A stretch of 64,000 nt of DNA from CAWCWN01 sp963799245 (GCA_963799245.1 CAWCWN010000003.1:930001-994000), one strand, 5' to 3'. Numbered from the stretch's first letter, positions 21,444-31,127 are shown. A program made the numbers and translations. The notes: generated from the letters alone by a model not told the origin.

Positions 21444-22907
21444 CTATTTGCCAATACAAAATTCACTGAAAATTTTGTCCAGTAAATCATCGCTCGCGGT
21501 CTCTCCGGTGATCTCCCCCAGGATATCGTAGGCCGCGCGTAAATCGATGGAAACAAAATCTAACGGGAGACGCTGTTCAAGAGGAACGAGTGTTGCCTGC
21601 AGGTGCGCAGCCGCACGACGCAGTGCCTCCTGGTGACGCGCACTGGTAACCAGGACACTGGAGCTCTGCAAGGTTTTACCCGCCAAAACAAGGTCGGCAA
21701 CGCTATCCTCAAGCTCTGGCAGGCCCATACCTGTTAATGTCGATGTATCAATAAGTGGGACAGCAGGCCACATGCGTTGTAGCTCAGCTCTATCCAGGCG
21801 GCGAGAAAGATCGGATTTATTGACGACGACCACAACAGGTCGACCTGAGCGGGCAGGCGAGGGGATATCTCCAGCTATAGATGACCGGCGAGAGTCGCCC
21901 TCGCCTGGCTCTACGCCAAAACCCATGCTGCGGAGTTCCGTGGAGAGCAGGTGGTCCTGTGCACTGAGTTCTGCGGAACCATCGAAAACAAGGAGAACGA
22001 GGTCGGCGCTTGCGGCCGCGCTGCGGCTGCGCTGTACGCCGATCTGCTCCACCGGGTCTTCGCTGGGCGTGATGCCAGCAGTATCGATGAGGTATAGCGG
22101 AATGCCGCGCAGGTTGGCGACCTCTTCCACAGTGTCACGAGTCGTGCCCGCCATAGGCGTAACGATGGCGCGCTCGGCTCGCAACAGGGCATTGAGCAGG
22201 CTGGATTTGCCAACATTGGGACGGCCAATAATTGCCGTACGCAGCCCCTGGCGATAGAGCCTTCCCTGTTCTGATCCGGCAAGCAAGGTGTCTACCTGAC
22301 TCCGCGCAGCGGCAATCAGAGGCGCAAGCTCTGCGGGCTGGGGAGTCGGCACATCCTCCTCGGGAAAGTCAATGCTGGCCTCGATACGCGCGATGAGCGC
22401 GAGTATAGCCTGGCGGGCGGCCTGCACCAGCGCCGATACATGTCCCCGTAGCTGCTGTATGGCCAGGCGTTCACCAGCCTCCGTCTGAGCGTCGATCAGG
22501 TCCATGACGGCCTCGGCCTGGGCCAGGTCAAGGCGTCCATTGAGAAAAGCGCGCAGGGTAAACTCACCGGGATCAGCCATGCGGGCCCCCTGGGCCAGGA
22601 CGAGGCGCAGGATATGTTGAAGGACCAGCGGACCTCCATGCCCCTGGATCTCCACGATATTTTCGCGAGTATAGGTACGGGGGGCATGCATAAAGGCCAC
22701 AAATACCTCATCCACTACCTCTCTGGTTGCCGGATCAACTACCTGTCCATAGGTGAGCAGGTGCGAAGGAGGAGGCGCGCTGCGTTCTCCTGCTCGTCGA
22801 AAAAGTGGCTGCACAAAGGCAAAAGCCTCCGGACCACTGACGCGGATCACACCTATGCCACCAACTCCAGGCGGAGTTGCAATCGCTGCAATCGTATCGT
22901 TCTGCAT
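21444..22907 (-). CDS. mnmE: tRNA modification GTPase MnmE
   Basis: Uridine-34 modification GTPase (with MnmG makes cmnm5U in tRNA wobble positions), 487 residues. N-terminal tetrahydrofolate-binding domain starts DTIAAIATPPG; a G domain sits in the middle with G1 GRPNVGKSS, G2 region AGTTRDTVEE, G3 DTAG and G4 NKSD; the C-terminus is the essential FCIGK with its catalytic Cys. All parts are present, so it should work. MnmG is not next to it. The ORF could start at 22922, but the ATG there overlaps a TATAAT element; the ATG at 22907 fits the family start and lies 7 nt from that -10, so the mRNA may be leaderless. Confidence 0.96.
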   Translation of the reverse strand: MQNDTIAAIATPPGVGGIGVIRVSGPEAFAFVQPLFRRAGERSAPPPSHLLTYGQVVDPATREVVDEVFVAFMHAPRTYTRENIVEIQGHGGPLVLQHILRLVLAQGARMADPGEFTLRAFLNGRLDLAQAEAVMDLIDAQTEAGERLAIQQLRGHVSALVQAARQAILALIARIEASIDFPEEDVPTPQPAELAPLIAAARSQVDTLLAGSEQGRLYRQGLRTAIIGRPNVGKSSLLNALLRAERAIVTPMAGTTRDTVEEVANLRGIPLYLIDTAGITPSEDPVEQIGVQRSRSAAASADLVLLVFDGSAELSAQDHLLSTELRSMGFGVEPGEGDSRRSSIAGDIPSPARSGRPVVVVVNKSDLSRRLDRAELQRMWPAVPLIDTSTLTGMGLPELEDSVADLVLAGKTLQSSSVLVTSARHQEALRRAAAHLQATLVPLEQRLPLDFVSIDLRAAYDILGEITGETASDDLLDKIFSEFCIGK

Positions 22908-22913
22908 AGTCGG

Positions 22914-22919
22914 ATTATA
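22914..22919 (-). promoter_or_regulatory. -10 element directly before mnmE start
   Basis: TATAAT on the minus strand ends 6 nt before the ATG at 22907, so transcription would begin at or next to the start codon. The -35 is weak. Confidence 0.45.
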
Positions 22920-23237
22920 CACTATGGGTCAACATGGCGATTCTTGCGGTACTTCTCTGCTATATTGATGGTATTCGCCGCGCCTCTGCACTCGATGGAC
23001 ACAAAAATGGATGTCCTGATGTGTCCCTTTGTGTAGCGGTCTGTCGCTTTGTTTGGCTGTCAACTTGGCTGTCATTGCAGGCTCGCTCTCAATATTGCCG
23101 ATCCAGGGTGCGAAGCTGCTCGTGGCATTGTGTTCTCTGTCTCATGTCGAGACGAAATCAGTCGCGATCGGGAAAAAGATCCTCAAGGAAAAGCCTTTGG
23201 CTCATGACAGCCATTTACTGACAAAGATGAATCGTAT

Positions 23238-23659
23238 ATGCGTGTTTTCAATGCAGAGCAGCGCCGTTAGCGCGGTATGCTCATCGCTACCATCGAAAAT
23301 GCCAAGCCTGACTGCTCCAGGTCGGGCATACCATTGGTTGCCGTCTTAACGACCCACATCGGCGCTCCTGCCAGCATTGATGGCCCTCCAACCTCATAGC
23401 GATAGATATGTGACTGATCTCCTACAATCACTCCCTGGCCGCGCCCGGCGTGCGCTAGAACTGCAATCGCAAAGCCCATCGTGCCAGTGGGTACAAACAA
23501 TGCGGCCTCTTTGCTCGTGTGTTCTGCCGTCAGTTCCTGCAGATGGTTGATCGTCGGGTCTTCTCCATTAACATCATCGCCCGCCTCGGCGCGATACATC
23601 GCCTCTCTCATCTGGGGTGACGGTAACGTCACCGTATCACTGCGTAAATCAATTACCAT
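23238..23659 (-). pseudogene. Decayed low-specificity L-threonine aldolase
   Basis: Remnant of a PLP-dependent threonine aldolase (threonine to glycine plus acetaldehyde). The N-terminal third is good: IDLRSDTVTLP, AEAGDDVNGEDPT, and the KEAALFVPTGTM motif. It then runs out of frame: after MPDLEQSG the frame is lost near 23280, but the family motif LLCIENTH appears in another minus-strand frame at 23261-23238. Beyond that nothing matches, so the PLP-lysine half is gone. One frameshift plus a 3' deletion explain it. Region 22920-23237, between this and mnmE, holds no other recognisable gene. Confidence 0.8.
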
Positions 23660-24141
23660 GTTCTTGACCTTTCAAAATTGCTCCATCCATACCCATATGG
23701 ATACTTCGCTGTATTCGTTCCAGTATATCGCGTCTTTTCATTGATGAGGGATATGAATAACAAAACCTAATGCTACCTTCGTTAAATCTGCCCATATCAA
23801 AAACATGGCTGAAAACCGCATAAGCTGACTCTAGATGCCGATCTGTTTTGTTACTGCCTTTAACGAACTTAGCACTAGAAGGAGCCAGATATTAGAATAA
23901 ATGAGGCTCTTTTCAGAATGTGAATAAACACGATGGTTAAAGTTGTGTTGAAGCTGTAGAAAATCTGTTCAACAAAGCAGAAAATCAGGTATAGCAGGGG
24001 GTACTTCTCTACTCTTTTGCGGCTTCTGCTCTACATACTGGCTGCCAGCTGAACGTCAGATAGCGATGTCTTCTCTGTACCAGCATTTTACCATACTGCC
24101 GCATGCTCAGGTCGGCCGCCCTGAAAACTCTCCCCACTTCG
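23660..24141. other. Intergenic region without recognised features
   Basis: AT-rich, multiple stops in all frames, no clear hairpin with T-tract. It carries the upstream ends of the decayed aldolase and the Fur-family gene. Confidence 0.5.
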
Positions 24142-24170
24142 TTGACTCATCGTCAACACGGTGCTAGGAT
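24142..24170 (+). promoter_or_regulatory. Promoter with palindrome over the -35
   Basis: TTGACT (24142-24147), 17-bp spacer, TAGGAT (24165-24170). The -35 lies inside GTTGAC-TCATC-GTCAAC, a 6-bp-arm palindrome, so a dimeric repressor could block it; self-control by the Fur-type product is possible. Confidence 0.65.
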
Positions 24171-24212
24171 ATGTATAGGTTAACAATTTGCAGAAGCAGG
24201 GGCTGGTTTGGA

Positions 24213-24704
24213 ATGCATCATTATGTCAAAGCGAGTAACGAATTATTACGCAAACGAGGCTATCGGCTCACACCACAGCGCCATATGATCTTAAGCGTCA
24301 TCCAGGAGGCCGATGGACACCTGAGCATCGAGCAGATTGCAGCGCGTGTGCAAAAACTCAATCCTTACGTGAACCTCTCTACGATCTACCGCACGCTGGA
24401 ATTGTTGCGCGAGCTGGGATTGGTGCGCGAAAATCACCTGCCAGGTGAACAGCCCCATTTTGAGGCAGCGGACGGCACGGCCCATCATCACCTGGTCTGC
24501 CGCAGCTGCCACGCGGTGATCCACCTCGACGATACCCTGCTAGGCAAGCTGCATGAGCAATTGCAGCGAGAATTTCACTTCCATAACATTACCCTGGACC
24601 TGGTGGCGGCCGGCTATTGCCAGAGCTGCTGGCAGGCGCTGCAGCTGAAGCAAAAGGGAGAGAATTCACAGAGCACGTCTGAGTCGCCAGAAGTTCAGGA
24701 CTAA
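24213..24704 (+). CDS. Fur-family metal-responsive repressor
   Basis: Ferric-uptake-regulator family protein of 163 residues: a winged helix (RLTPQRHMILSVIQEADGHL, then VNLSTIYRTLELL recognition region), followed by the metal/dimer domain with HHHLVCRSCHAVIHLDD and the second CxxC (CQSCWQ), i.e. the structural zinc Cys4 set. Which metal or signal it reads (Fe, Zn, peroxide) cannot be told from sequence. An upstream ATG at 24171 would lie at the transcription start, so ATG 24213 is chosen, the usual family start. It is a single gene, convergent with the penicillin-binding protein gene. Confidence 0.92.
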   Translation: MHHYVKASNELLRKRGYRLTPQRHMILSVIQEADGHLSIEQIAARVQKLNPYVNLSTIYRTLELLRELGLVRENHLPGEQPHFEAADGTAHHHLVCRSCHAVIHLDDTLLGKLHEQLQREFHFHNITLDLVAAGYCQSCWQALQLKQKGENSQSTSESPEVQD

Positions 24705-24789
24705 TATTTCCTGGCGTTCATCGTTTCCGCTTGAGTTGCTTCATAGACACCTCTCCCATTACCTTGCCGCTTCGCAATGCCGCCCGGCT

Positions 24790-26412
24790 CTATTGCAGAA
24801 GCCCTGTGGTGGTACAGAAATTTGGGTTGGCCGGAGTCGACGTAGGCGTCTTGATGATCGAGCTAAAGACGTCATTATAGGTGTGGGTGACCCACGGCCC
24901 ATCGGCCGCCGAGGCCTCGCCGCCATTCTCCTTCATCGCCACGATCGTCAGTTTAGGATTCTGATAGGGCGCCTGGGTCAAAAGCCAGGCCTGCGCGCCA
25001 ATGTTTGCCCCCGGCGCCTGGCCGGTACCCGTCTTGGCGATGATGGCCCAGGGCGATTGGTATAGCTGTGGGTTATACGCGGCGGTCACACCAAACTTAC
25101 CGGAGCCACACTGCACCACACCATACATGGCATCACGTACCTGGCTGGCCGTCGTCGCGCTGATAGGCGTCCCCAGCTGCTGAGGCGAAAAAGATTGCAC
25201 AACGGACCCGTTGGGATCAACGATCTTCTCGATCAGCGAGGGGCGCATAAGCGTCCCATTGTCAGCAATCGCGTTATCAAACATCGTCATTTGCAGCGGT
25301 GTCACCTGGTCGATACCCTGGCCAAAGGCGTTTTCGCCCAGCTGGTTGGTGCCCAGGGTGCCACTGGCGGGGGCCACACTGCTGGTCCTGACCGGCAGGT
25401 CAAATGGTATCTGCTGACCAACGTAGAAGCGCTTATTGTAGTCCAGCCAGGTCTGCGCGCCCGTCTGCACGCCAGCCTGGGCGAAAATCACGTTGTCGGA
25501 ATGGGTGTAGCCATACTCCAGGTTGACCGGATACCTGAATGTGTAGCCTTCGATATTGTTGCCAGCAGGACCAAATGTCTCAGTCTGGTCGCCATGGCCC
25601 AGTGTGACCGGCCCGATGGCCTGCGGATGACCGGGAACTGAGTCGTGATAGTATGGACTGCTCAGCTGCAGTTTGCCGGAATCGAGGCCGGCCAGCAGGG
25701 TGACCGTCTTATAGATCGAACCAGGGACATAGGTGGCCTGCAGTGGGCGCTCCAGCAGCGGCTGCTCAGGGTTTTTCTCCAGTGAGTTGAAGTAGCCGAG
25801 GTCGCCAGAGGCGATACGGTTGGGATCGAAGGTAGGGTAACTCAACATCGCCAGGATCTCGCCCGTGTGCGGATCCGAGACAACCGCCGAGGCGCGGTCG
25901 GTCTGGTAGAGCCAGGTCTGGTCGGGGGTATAGGCAGCATGCGCGTACTCGTACTCCAGCTTTTGCTGGACGCGTACATCAATCGACAGGTAAATGTCAT
26001 CGCCGACGGGCGGGCGATGCAGGGTTTGATTGACGGTGTTATTGAGCACGGTGATGCCGCGCTGACCGTCCAGGTAGTCATTGTATTGCTGCTCGATGCC
26101 AGAGGAGCTGAATTCGGGACTGATATAATAGCCGATCAGGCCTGCCAGCGAGGGATATTTACTCAGGTAGTAGTAACGACGGTAGCCGCACCCATTGGGA
26201 TCCAGCTTCGACTCGGCGAGCACGACGCCATTGCGATCCAGGATTCGCCCTCGCACAGGCGCACTATCGGGCAGGCAGTGGCGGCTGTTGTGGGGATTTG
26301 AGGTAACATGCTGGGCGACAACGACCTGCCAGTAAACCAGCCCCCCGCTCAACGCAATGAACAATATGATAAACAATTGCGTGAGTCTGCGTATACTCGT
26401 GCCAATATTCAT
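24790..26412 (-). CDS. Penicillin-binding protein, FtsI/PbpA-type transpeptidase
   Basis: Class B penicillin-binding protein (D,D-transpeptidase that cross-links peptidoglycan), 540 residues. One N-terminal transmembrane helix (~12-30), the dimerisation domain with RGRILDRNGVVLA, then the transpeptidase domain. Active-site motifs are complete: SxxK in PGSIYKT, SxN in HSDN, KTG in AKTGTGQAPG. The layout is that of PbpA/FtsI relatives, without PASTA repeats. No adjacent RodA/FtsW gene is seen; the neighbours are aroC and the Fur-type gene. A GGAAATAGG sequence precedes the ATG. Confidence 0.93.
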   Translation of the reverse strand: MNIGTSIRRLTQLFIILFIALSGGLVYWQVVVAQHVTSNPHNSRHCLPDSAPVRGRILDRNGVVLAESKLDPNGCGYRRYYYLSKYPSLAGLIGYYISPEFSSSGIEQQYNDYLDGQRGITVLNNTVNQTLHRPPVGDDIYLSIDVRVQQKLEYEYAHAAYTPDQTWLYQTDRASAVVSDPHTGEILAMLSYPTFDPNRIASGDLGYFNSLEKNPEQPLLERPLQATYVPGSIYKTVTLLAGLDSGKLQLSSPYYHDSVPGHPQAIGPVTLGHGDQTETFGPAGNNIEGYTFRYPVNLEYGYTHSDNVIFAQAGVQTGAQTWLDYNKRFYVGQQIPFDLPVRTSSVAPASGTLGTNQLGENAFGQGIDQVTPLQMTMFDNAIADNGTLMRPSLIEKIVDPNGSVVQSFSPQQLGTPISATTASQVRDAMYGVVQCGSGKFGVTAAYNPQLYQSPWAIIAKTGTGQAPGANIGAQAWLLTQAPYQNPKLTIVAMKENGGEASAADGPWVTHTYNDVFSSIIKTPTSTPANPNFCTTTGLLQ

Positions 26413-26563
26413 AAAAACCTATTTCCTCTATGCTGGCATACAATAATATCCGCAAAAGTGTATCATTGTTGATGGCGATTGACAAGTTACATTGGTCACA
26501 AAGGGCGACCTCTATCAGCGCCCGAGCGGTAGCTGCCACGCTCGCAAGCGGCCGCAGTACACC

Positions 26564-27721
26564 TCAGGAGCCCCGTTTGACGTTACCTGTCATCTCATCC
26601 AGGCTGTCGCCGCCAAATTTTTCGAGCATGGCCTCGCTGAGGACGATCGCCAGCATGGCCTCGCCCACGACACCCGCGGCAGGGACAACGCAGACATCAC
26701 TGCGCTCATAGCGACTCTCATCGATGTTCTCACCGCTTGCCAGGTCAACCGAAGGCAGTGGATGGGCCAGCGAAGGAATAGGTTTGACACCCACACGCAC
26801 GATTACCGGCTCGCCATTTGTAATGCCCCCCTCGACGCCGCCCGCGTTGTTGGAGAGATGATACCAGCGCTGATCCTCGCCGCGGCGCAGGACATCATGT
26901 ACATGCGAGCCTGTAGCCTGCGCGGCCGTAAAACCCGCGCCAATCTCCATGCCCTTGGCCGAAGGAATACTCATCATGGCCAGGCCCAGGCGGGCACTGA
27001 GGCGGCGATCCCACTGGCTAAAGCTGCCCAGGCCAATCGGTACCCCGAAGGCCACCACCTCAAAAGTACCACCACACGTATCGCCGGCGCGCTTGGCATC
27101 CAGAATGCGGGCAATCATTCTCTCGCTCAGGGTAGCATCGGCACAGCGCACAGGCGAGGCCTCGACCGCTGCCCACATTTCATGCTTATAGTCACCCTGT
27201 GTAAAAAGGGAAGCATGCGCATAGCCAACATCAGCTATAGAGAGCACATGACTGTGGATCGATATATCGAAGGAGCTCAGCAGCTGACGACAGAGGCCGC
27301 CCACGGCGACGCGCGCAGCGGTCTCACGTGAGCTGGAGCGCTCAATGACATTGCGGATATCGCTGTGACCATATTTGATGGCCCCGGTAAAGTCGGCATG
27401 GCCAGGGCGTACACGAGTGACCGGCTCAAAAGAAGCCTCGACAGGTGTCGCGCTCATGCGCTCTTCCCAGTTGACCCAGTCAAGATTTTCAATCTGCATG
27501 CTAATAGGTGAACCAAGGGTCTTGCCATGTCGCACACCGGAGAGAAAACGCACAGCATCTTTTTCAATCTTCATCCTTCCACCACGGCCATAGCCCCCCT
27601 GCCTGCGCCTGAGGTCTGCGTCTATTATCGCCTTTTCCACGCTCAAGCCGGCGGGTAGGCCCTCCACAATCGTCGTCAGACAGGGACCGTGTGACTCACC
27701 TGCTGTCAGAAAACGGAACAT
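26564..27721 (-). CDS. aroC: Chorismate synthase
   Basis: Last enzyme of the shikimate pathway: 5-enolpyruvylshikimate-3-phosphate to chorismate, using reduced FMN. 385 residues. Signatures present: FRFLTAGESHGP at the start, GRGGRMKIE, GVRHGKTLGSPI, and RSSSRETAARVAVG. The C-terminal part with CVVPAAGVVGEAML is intact. An in-frame ATG at 27745 also exists, but ATG 27721 has GAGGAG 7 nt upstream and gives the family's normal N-terminus. Other aro genes are not nearby; the shikimate genes are therefore dispersed. Confidence 0.96.
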   Translation of the reverse strand: MFRFLTAGESHGPCLTTIVEGLPAGLSVEKAIIDADLRRRQGGYGRGGRMKIEKDAVRFLSGVRHGKTLGSPISMQIENLDWVNWEERMSATPVEASFEPVTRVRPGHADFTGAIKYGHSDIRNVIERSSSRETAARVAVGGLCRQLLSSFDISIHSHVLSIADVGYAHASLFTQGDYKHEMWAAVEASPVRCADATLSERMIARILDAKRAGDTCGGTFEVVAFGVPIGLGSFSQWDRRLSARLGLAMMSIPSAKGMEIGAGFTAAQATGSHVHDVLRRGEDQRWYHLSNNAGGVEGGITNGEPVIVRVGVKPIPSLAHPLPSVDLASGENIDESRYERSDVCVVPAAGVVGEAMLAIVLSEAMLEKFGGDSLDEMTGNVKRGS

Positions 27722-27972
27722 GGCAAACTCCTCACTAACGTACAATCTGGCACTAGAGATTTATACTTCTATACTGTACTACATATACATAGGTAGGACA
27801 ACTATTATACCAGGATCATTGCCCTGGCACAAAACGGCGCAAGCGCCAGGGGCCTCTTATACTGTATTCCATGCTCATGTTTCCTCTGGCAGGGAGAGCG
27901 AGACTTGCACAATCTTTTATAATCAAAGGTAACTGTATTTTTGTGCCTTTCACAGTAAATACAACTAAGTTA

Positions 27973-28002
27973 TTGACAGAATACATGAGAATATTTTAGA
28001 AT
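27973..28002 (+). promoter_or_regulatory. Promoter of HTH-TPR regulator
   Basis: TTGACA (27973-27978), 18-bp spacer, TAGAAT (27997-28002), in a strongly AT-rich stretch 70 bp before the ATG at 28073. Close to housekeeping-sigma consensus. The remaining 27746-27972 holds no gene. Confidence 0.65.
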
Positions 28003-28072
28003 ATACTCAATCCGCATTTTTTCTATTTATTGAGTTATCAAGGTTTTACATAAAGTTGTATGAGGAGGGACC

Positions 28073-29428
28073 ATGGCCATAGACCATTCTTTTGAGCTAA
28101 CAGGACAGACTGTGGGGGCCAGACTACGAGCGGCGCGCAGGGCAAAAAAATACACTCAGGGTCAATTAGCTGCGCCCGACTTTTCGGTAAGCTACATTTC
28201 AGCCATTGAGCGTGGCCAGATTCAACCCTCTCTACGAGCGCTGGAGATTTTAGCGCGTCGCCTTGAACTCTCCACAACCGATCTGTTACCCGGGCATGCG
28301 CAGCAGCAGCTTTCTGCAGACGGCGCGCCGGATCCTGTAAATCACGCCCAGGTGCTCTTCGAATTACTGTTCCTGGAGGCACACATCGATATTTTACAGG
28401 GGAATGCTCCACAGGCAATCGCGACTCTGAAATCGCTGGGCGAGCAAAATTTGCCCGAGTGCGAGCACCTGCGCCAGCAGTATCTGCTGGGATGGGCATA
28501 CCTGCTTACTTCACAATTCCAGAAGTGCGAACATATCCTCGCAGCAGCACAGCAGCTGGCGCAGGCTCAGAACGATGTCTACCTCGGCCTGCGCATCTGC
28601 GACCTGCTCGGCCAGGCCTACACAGCCATGCATAACCCCTACCGCGCCCTGCAAGCTTATCAAGATTGTCTCCAATTATTAGCACAAGCGCAACTGAATG
28701 ATCCTTTTTTCACATGCCGTATCTATAATCACCTGGGATTACAGCATCTGGAGTTGAATAATGTTACTTCTGCCAATGCAATATTCCAGGAGGCTACTAC
28801 GCTCGCCGCTGGGCTGGCCAGCCCCACGCAGGCGCTCACAACGTATCGCACGCTGTGCGAGCATTACTCTAAAGCGGCAGAGCCGGTGCTCGCCGCTTTA
28901 TACTCTCAAAAGTCTTTACAGCAGGATAGCTCACATGTAGGCGGCATGCCGAGAAGTGAGATGTATCTCTACCTGGGCCGGGCGATGATGAAAAGTGAGC
29001 GCCAGGCGGCCCGCGCTTACCTGGACGAGGCGCTGCAGCAGAAAGTCAATCTGCAGGATGCTCTTACCCTGGCGAGTATCACCATACGCCTGGCCGAATG
29101 GTATCTTACAGCCGCCGACCTGCCGCAAGCCGCCCGCAAGGCTGAGGAAGCCTATCAGCTGGCGCAATCCGCTGGCGATACGCTGATCGCGGTAGAGACG
29201 CACATCATCTGGGGACGCATCCAGTATGCAATGGCACAATACGAGGCAGGAGATGAGCATTTCGTGGCCGGGCTAGAGATGTTAGAACGCCTGCAAATAA
29301 GCGATGAATTATCCGAGCAGCTGGCACAATACGCGCAGCTGCTCGCCGAAAGAGACAAGGCACAGGAGGCTATTGTCTACTATAAACGCGCCTTTGAGAG
29401 CCGCCGCAGCAGTGCGGCCTACCTGTAG
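28073..29428 (+). CDS. HTH (XRE) regulator with TPR array
   Basis: A 451-residue regulator: an N-terminal XRE-type helix-turn-helix (~12-68, with YTQGQLAAPDFSVSYISAIE and GQIQPSLRALEILARRL), then tetratricopeptide-like helices to the end. This is the architecture of Rap/PlcR/ComR-type regulators, where the TPR half binds a peptide or a partner; no secreted peptide gene is recognised next to it, so the ligand is unknown. A paralogue with the same HTH sequence lies at 32289-33674. AGGAGG precedes the ATG by 6 nt. Confidence 0.88.
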   Translation: MAIDHSFELTGQTVGARLRAARRAKKYTQGQLAAPDFSVSYISAIERGQIQPSLRALEILARRLELSTTDLLPGHAQQQLSADGAPDPVNHAQVLFELLFLEAHIDILQGNAPQAIATLKSLGEQNLPECEHLRQQYLLGWAYLLTSQFQKCEHILAAAQQLAQAQNDVYLGLRICDLLGQAYTAMHNPYRALQAYQDCLQLLAQAQLNDPFFTCRIYNHLGLQHLELNNVTSANAIFQEATTLAAGLASPTQALTTYRTLCEHYSKAAEPVLAALYSQKSLQQDSSHVGGMPRSEMYLYLGRAMMKSERQAARAYLDEALQQKVNLQDALTLASITIRLAEWYLTAADLPQAARKAEEAYQLAQSAGDTLIAVETHIIWGRIQYAMAQYEAGDEHFVAGLEMLERLQISDELSEQLAQYAQLLAERDKAQEAIVYYKRAFESRRSSAAYL

Positions 29429-29566
29429 GCTTCCCACACCCGCGGACAGGCTGCTTTCCTCTTCCAGGATCTCGCCTGATATGTTATGCTGTTGTGCGGA
29501 CGAGATCACTCACCTGGCATGTTTTTTTGCGCGGGTTGATATTCAGTCGAAGGACACATTTTACAT

Positions 29567-30076
29567 ATGGCATTCGAATCTCCCGATCATTTAACCCACC
29601 TGGATGAGGCGGGCAATATACATATGGTTGATGTGACGGACCGGCCGGAGACGGTGCGTGAAGCCCTGGCCAGGGCCAGGGTACGCATGGCTCCGCAGAC
29701 GGCCCGCCTGATCGCAACGAACCAGGTGGCCAAGGGAAGCGTTTTAGAGGTGGCGAAGATTGCTGGTATTATGGCCGCCAAGCAGACGCCACAGATTATA
29801 CCCCTGTGCCATCCCTTGCCCATGACGCACATTGATCTACGTTTTACGGTCGATAGTGAACACGGCTTGATTGCGATAGAGGGGCGCACGCGCACAAACT
29901 ATAAAACCGGGGTAGATGTAGAGGCATTGACGGCCGTCACGGTGGCGGCCCTGACAATCTATGATATGTGTAAAGGGGTTGATACAACGATTACGCTGGA
30001 GCAGGCCTATGTTGCGCTCAAAAGCGGCGGCAAAAGTGGCAGCGTTGAATTTCAACCGCATGAAAGCGCTAGTTAA
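29567..30076 (+). CDS. moaC: Cyclic pyranopterin monophosphate synthase
   Basis: Molybdenum cofactor biosynthesis enzyme that makes cyclic pyranopterin phosphate together with MoaA. 169 residues. The whole conserved set is seen: MVDVTDRPET, the IAGIMAAKQTPQIIPLCHPLP block, the TGVDVEALTAVTVAALTIYDMCK helix region (split here), and a C-terminal GGKSG. Its neighbours are regulators, not other moa genes, so moaA must be elsewhere. It converges with the anti-sigma-like gene, whose stop overlaps its last bases (30069-30076). Confidence 0.96.
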   Translation: MAFESPDHLTHLDEAGNIHMVDVTDRPETVREALARARVRMAPQTARLIATNQVAKGSVLEVAKIAGIMAAKQTPQIIPLCHPLPMTHIDLRFTVDSEHGLIAIEGRTRTNYKTGVDVEALTAVTVAALTIYDMCKGVDTTITLEQAYVALKSGGKSGSVEFQPHESAS

Positions 30077-31094
30077 TAGGGCGTACCTCTAAAAGCTGGA
30101 ACACGACTTCCAACAGACTACGCTCATCGAGCTTGTCCAGGCGTAAATCTGTTTGCCCGAGTGGCGTGCTCATATTCCCATCTTTATCGACTGGCGCGCT
30201 AGATCGAATGGCGTGGGGGTTGCCACCGGACCAGCGAATTGGCTCAATAAGTGAGCCCAGGGGCACAGAGATGCTGAGGTAGCGGCCGCGCAGCTGCTCC
30301 TCCAGATCGTGCAGCCGTAGCTGCAGCACGTCTCCCTGCTGGATAATACTACCCTCGAGGGTATGCGCCTGTAGGTAAATCACCGCTTGCTCGTCTGCCC
30401 TGCTGGCTGAGCGCACAGAGGTATCCGCGCGGCGCACAACCGTTCCATGGCGTGGTCCACCCGCAGCACCGATGAGCGGCGAGTAGGTGTAGGTCGCCGG
30501 CCCTTGCTCGCCGGACATTGCGGGGCTCTCAAAGAGAGTCGCGACGCGCACAAGGTCCTGTAAGGCGCGACTGCGCATACTACTCTGGGAAATGCCGGTA
30601 CTGACTCGCATCGCCATTTGCAATAATGAGCGGGCAGCGGCGCTGGCATCGCTGGCGTCCTGCCGCGCCTGACGTAGGAGAGCCTCGGCCTGGCTGATCA
30701 GCAATTGACAGAGATTGACCAGGGTTGCCGTTGGGATGGTGGCCAGGGGACGTGCTGCTGTGTTGACGATGGGCTGGCTATTCTCCGTCGTTACAGCAAA
30801 ACGCATAGCATCATACAACTCAAGATAGGTGCTATGGCAGGTAAGGCAGCCTGCCAGGTGGTAGAGGAGGGGAGCATAGCGTAGGGTGGTGCGTTGATCG
30901 TTTTGTAGCAGCGCCATGATAAAATCGGGCAGCTGGAAGCAGAAGCGTGGGTGGTAGTCATTGCCAGATAGTGTCTCAGGTCCCTGGGGCGGCTTTTGCG
31001 GAGATATGAGCAGCACCTCCTGCAGCCAGCGCGCCAGCCTCGTATACTCGTGTCCCTGAGGGGCAGCGTCATCGAAGTGAGTGTAATCGTTCAT
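30069..31094 (-). CDS. Zinc-finger anti-sigma-like protein
   Basis: A 341-residue protein, no transmembrane helix. Near residue 85 is H-x3-C-x2-C (HLAGCLTC) within a helical pair, the ZAS signature of zinc-binding anti-sigma factors. A long middle region is Ala/Arg-rich and helical; the C-terminal ~140 residues are beta-rich (LQAHTLEGSIIQQGD). Start: ATG 31121 has no good ribosome site, whereas AAAGGAC lies 6 nt before ATG 31094, which is used. It follows the sigma-like gene by 33 bp in one operon. Role as its antagonist is inference from the motif and position; the family is not otherwise recognised. Confidence 0.65.
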   Translation of the reverse strand: MNDYTHFDDAAPQGHEYTRLARWLQEVLLISPQKPPQGPETLSGNDYHPRFCFQLPDFIMALLQNDQRTTLRYAPLLYHLAGCLTCHSTYLELYDAMRFAVTTENSQPIVNTAARPLATIPTATLVNLCQLLISQAEALLRQARQDASDASAAARSLLQMAMRVSTGISQSSMRSRALQDLVRVATLFESPAMSGEQGPATYTYSPLIGAAGGPRHGTVVRRADTSVRSASRADEQAVIYLQAHTLEGSIIQQGDVLQLRLHDLEEQLRGRYLSISVPLGSLIEPIRWSGGNPHAIRSSAPVDKDGNMSTPLGQTDLRLDKLDERSLLEVVFQLLEVRPIN

Positions 31095-31127
31095 ATTTGT
31101 CCTTTCCCAGGAACTACTCATGCTACT

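Noticed and set aside
22953..23349. Plus-strand frames at 22934-23349 as possible genes
   Set aside because: Composition and lack of start signals point to non-coding sequence; part of it is the antisense of the decayed threonine aldolase.
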